Translations under genes and position numbers: made by a program
In this document: one piece after another, positions 62,098-64,000 of the stretch
How positions within the stretch are numbered: position 1 is the stretch's first letter
Layout of the letters: the number at the start of each line of letters is the position of its first letter
Assembly (NCBI RefSeq): GCF_000003815.2
Contig: NC_049989.1
Location: 748,235 to 812,234 of the forward strand
Direction of reading: 5' to 3'
From: Branchiostoma floridae
Taxonomy: Eukaryota > Chordata > Leptocardii > Amphioxiformes > Branchiostomatidae
Length of the DNA: 64,000 bases
Notes under the pieces: model-generated
Told to the model about the DNA's origin: nothing
The model's database searches: none
What the model saw: the letters and a program-made list of their open reading frames with translations, nothing else

Positions 62098-62199
62098 ACA
62101 TCGACCAGCGAGGTTGCCTTTACGCGGTGAGAACTTTCACGGGACTGTTCCAAGTACTAAAACTGCTCTTTCGCAGAGAGACAGTCGATTTAGACAGTA

Positions 62200-62445
62200 T
62201 AAAAAGACAAACATTGCAGAGCTACAGAAACCTGCGGCTGCTCGGAAAGCGCCACCTATCTATCTACATGGACAGATGGAGTTTAACAGTAACATGGGAG
62301 ACATGCACAGGAAACAATTTTCACTCCCCATGTACAGCTATCCAGTATTATGAACAGTACCTCGCACTAGCCAAGCAGTTGGGGGACAGGCATGAGGAGG
62401 GACTGGCTTGCACGGACATTGGACTGACCCATTCTGTGAAGAATG
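62200..62445 (+). pseudogene. TPR-repeat gene fragment
   Basis: One plus frame reads PPIYLHGQMEFNSNMGDMHR (62252-62311) and a second reads AIQYYEQYLALAKQLGDRHE and EGLACTDIG (62338-62424). These are the two halves of a TPR unit of the type found in tandem in TTC28/GPSM-like proteins, but in different frames with about 27 bp between and no canonical intron. A broken copy or exon of a lost gene, antisense in the GCN1 intron. Confidence 0.55.
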
Positions 62446-62909
62446 CATCAATTTTTTTCAATTACAAATTACTATTAATAGTTTACTTAATTTGTGATCA
62501 ATTACCGGTAGTACTGTATTACGGTAGAAACAAACTTGACTCAGCTATTAATGTGTGACAGCCTATATTGACCATGTCATTTTTCAGCCAGTAGAAACAT
62601 TGATTTTTTTGTTGTTGCTGTCCTCATTAACTTCTATTATTTCGCTAGACGTGGTCTCTTAACAAAACTAAAAGTGAAAATTTATGAGAGTGAAAACACA
62701 TAGAAAAATGTAATTTAAATTTCGGGCAAGTGAAAATTTGGTTCGGGCAAGTAAATTTTTAATGTACTTGCCCGATAGGACAAGTGAATTTTTGAAAGCT
62801 TGTCTAACCCTGAAGTAACACTCTCTACGTGAAACAAATCAAGTCATCTGATCTAAAAGCATCCACAAAATTTAATGTGTTTTACTTTTTTAGTGTACAT
62901 GTACATCAA

Positions 62910-63176
62910 NNNNNNNNNNNNNNNNNNNNNNNNNNNNNNNNNNNNNNNNNNNNNNNNNNNNNNNNNNNNNNNNNNNNNNNNNNNNNNNNNNNNNNNNNNN
63001 NNNNNNNNNNNNNNNNNNNNNNNNNNNNNNNNNNNNNNNNNNNNNNNNNNNNNNNNNNNNNNNNNNNNNNNNNNNNNNNNNNNNNNNNNNNNNNNNNNNN
63101 NNNNNNNNNNNNNNNNNNNNNNNNNNNNNNNNNNNNNNNNNNNNNNNNNNNNNNNNNNNNNNNNNNNNNNNNNNNN
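62910..63176. other. Assembly gap (267 N)
   Basis: Run of N in the GCN1 intron. Confidence 1.
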
Positions 63177-64000
63177 TACCAAATGTATGACAAGGTCAGG
63201 TCTCCTGTTATGTGCATGTACATGACACAGAAAGTCCCAGACAATTCATGTTAATGTATCAGTAGGACCCGTCAGACAGATCATGATGAGTATGAACAAT
63301 TAAGGTAGCATAACACAGTATTTTGCCTACAAATATTGACAAGGTTGAGAACCCCAAAGTGAGAAGCTTCGACGCCTCAAATTTGTAGTATGGTGCTCAA
63401 GAAAGGTGCGAATATCAAAAATGTCTAAGATCAGGGTAGGATCTAGAAAGTACATGGATGTGAAAATTAAGGAAGTTACCATTCATTCCCTTTAGACACC
63501 CTTTTGATGCTGAAGCCACACTAATTCAATTTCTACATTGTAGGTTCATGGATTCGCCGAATTTCAAATATAGGAGTTCCACAGCCCCATATCTTTGCCA
63601 AATGATTTTAACCTTTACAACATGTGTATAAGTCATATCTGGCATTAATTATGCAAATAATGTCCTAATTTGCATATATCATTTTAGTTCATCTCCTTCA
63701 CCCAAATAACAGACACAATCTACGCTAAGAAGGCATTCATTGCATTTCTCATAATCAATGTACATAAGGTCCTCATTTCCATTAATTATGCAAATTAGGC
63801 CTATATTTGAATAATATCTATCTAATATAAAATATCAAATACATTGTTTTCTCTTTCTAAGCTATAATGGAACAAAGCCGATTAGACAATCTCCTCATCA
63901 ACTATGCAATAATTATTTAGATTCCAATTTGCATATTTTAAAATTTTTATATGAAGCATCCCTTAATTAAAAACTATCCACATACCAAAAAATGATGACA
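63177..64000. other. AT-rich repeat-derived DNA
   Basis: No gene seen. Contains AAGCCACACTAATTCAATTT (end of the outer MITE family at 51503) and ATTATGCAAATAATGTCCTA / TTTGCATA motifs of the AGTTCGG family. Confidence 0.6.

Larger units (their letters stand above)
58545..62100 (-). mobile_element. Near full-length CR1/L2-type LINE
   Basis: On the minus strand, an endonuclease ORF (62097-60229) is followed by a reverse transcriptase ORF (60278-58857), a 3' UTR with TGCAATTCAGCCTAAAGGCT, and a microsatellite tail of ATT units at about 58540-58560, as in CR1/L2/Jockey-like elements. It lies in a GCN1 intron in the same orientation as the gene. Clade assignment is by general resemblance only. 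Confidence 0.85.

Overview
The window looks like animal nuclear DNA: split genes with GT-AG introns, dense interspersed repeats, tRNA-derived SINEs, non-LTR retrotransposons and three N-filled assembly gaps. The three host genes are closest to chordate orthologues, and the repeat landscape suggests a cephalochordate (amphioxus, Branchiostoma). That organism call is inference. No search could be run, so product names rest on recalled similarity to human proteins plus consistent splice phases.

Three conserved genes frame the window. (1) NAA25, the auxiliary subunit of the NatB N-terminal acetyltransferase, lies on the minus strand from its start codon at 24020 and runs off the left edge; 17 phase-consistent coding exons give about 643 residues. 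(2) TADA2A, the ZZ/SANT/SWIRM transcriptional adaptor of histone acetyltransferase complexes, lies on the plus strand from about 28980 to its stop at 48392; 16 exons were found and the N-terminal exon is unresolved. (3) The last four coding exons of GCN1, the GCN2 activator, lie on the minus strand from 58358 to 53302. NAA25 and TADA2A are divergent across about 4-5 kb; TADA2A and GCN1 are convergent.

Most other DNA is mobile. The 9.3-kb NAA25 intron between exons 4 and 5 is nearly filled by an 8.85-kb block bounded by 84-bp inverted repeats (9871-9954 and 18638-18721, about 80% identical). It holds a 97-bp satellite, a 30-bp satellite, a pogo-like MITE, a long direct duplication, a GC-rich hairpin and a small spliced minus-strand gene for a Ser-rich protein with a basic tail that I do not recognise. 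NAA25 intron 1 carries a LINE relic split by a MITE with a 5-bp target duplication, and a second MITE holding a complete 438-bp miniature LTR retrotransposon. That element has two identical 167-bp LTRs, a primer-binding site, a polypurine tract and a 4-bp target duplication, and each LTR contains a tRNA-like T-arm / Pol III B-box. A diverged solo LTR of the same design lies in a TADA2A intron.

Further elements include a mariner relic (36457-37034), a TIR element with about 265-bp internal repeats (37683-39918), a foldback element split by a LINE tail (29313-30523), a TTAA-flanked MITE nested in another (51503-52918), several hAT-like elements, and an almost full-length CR1/L2-type LINE (about 58545-62100) in a GCN1 intron, in the same orientation as GCN1. 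Its two ORFs are separated by a frame break next to a 7-bp tandem duplication. The most novel candidates are the miniature LTR element with tRNA-like LTRs and the large inverted-repeat block with its orphan gene.
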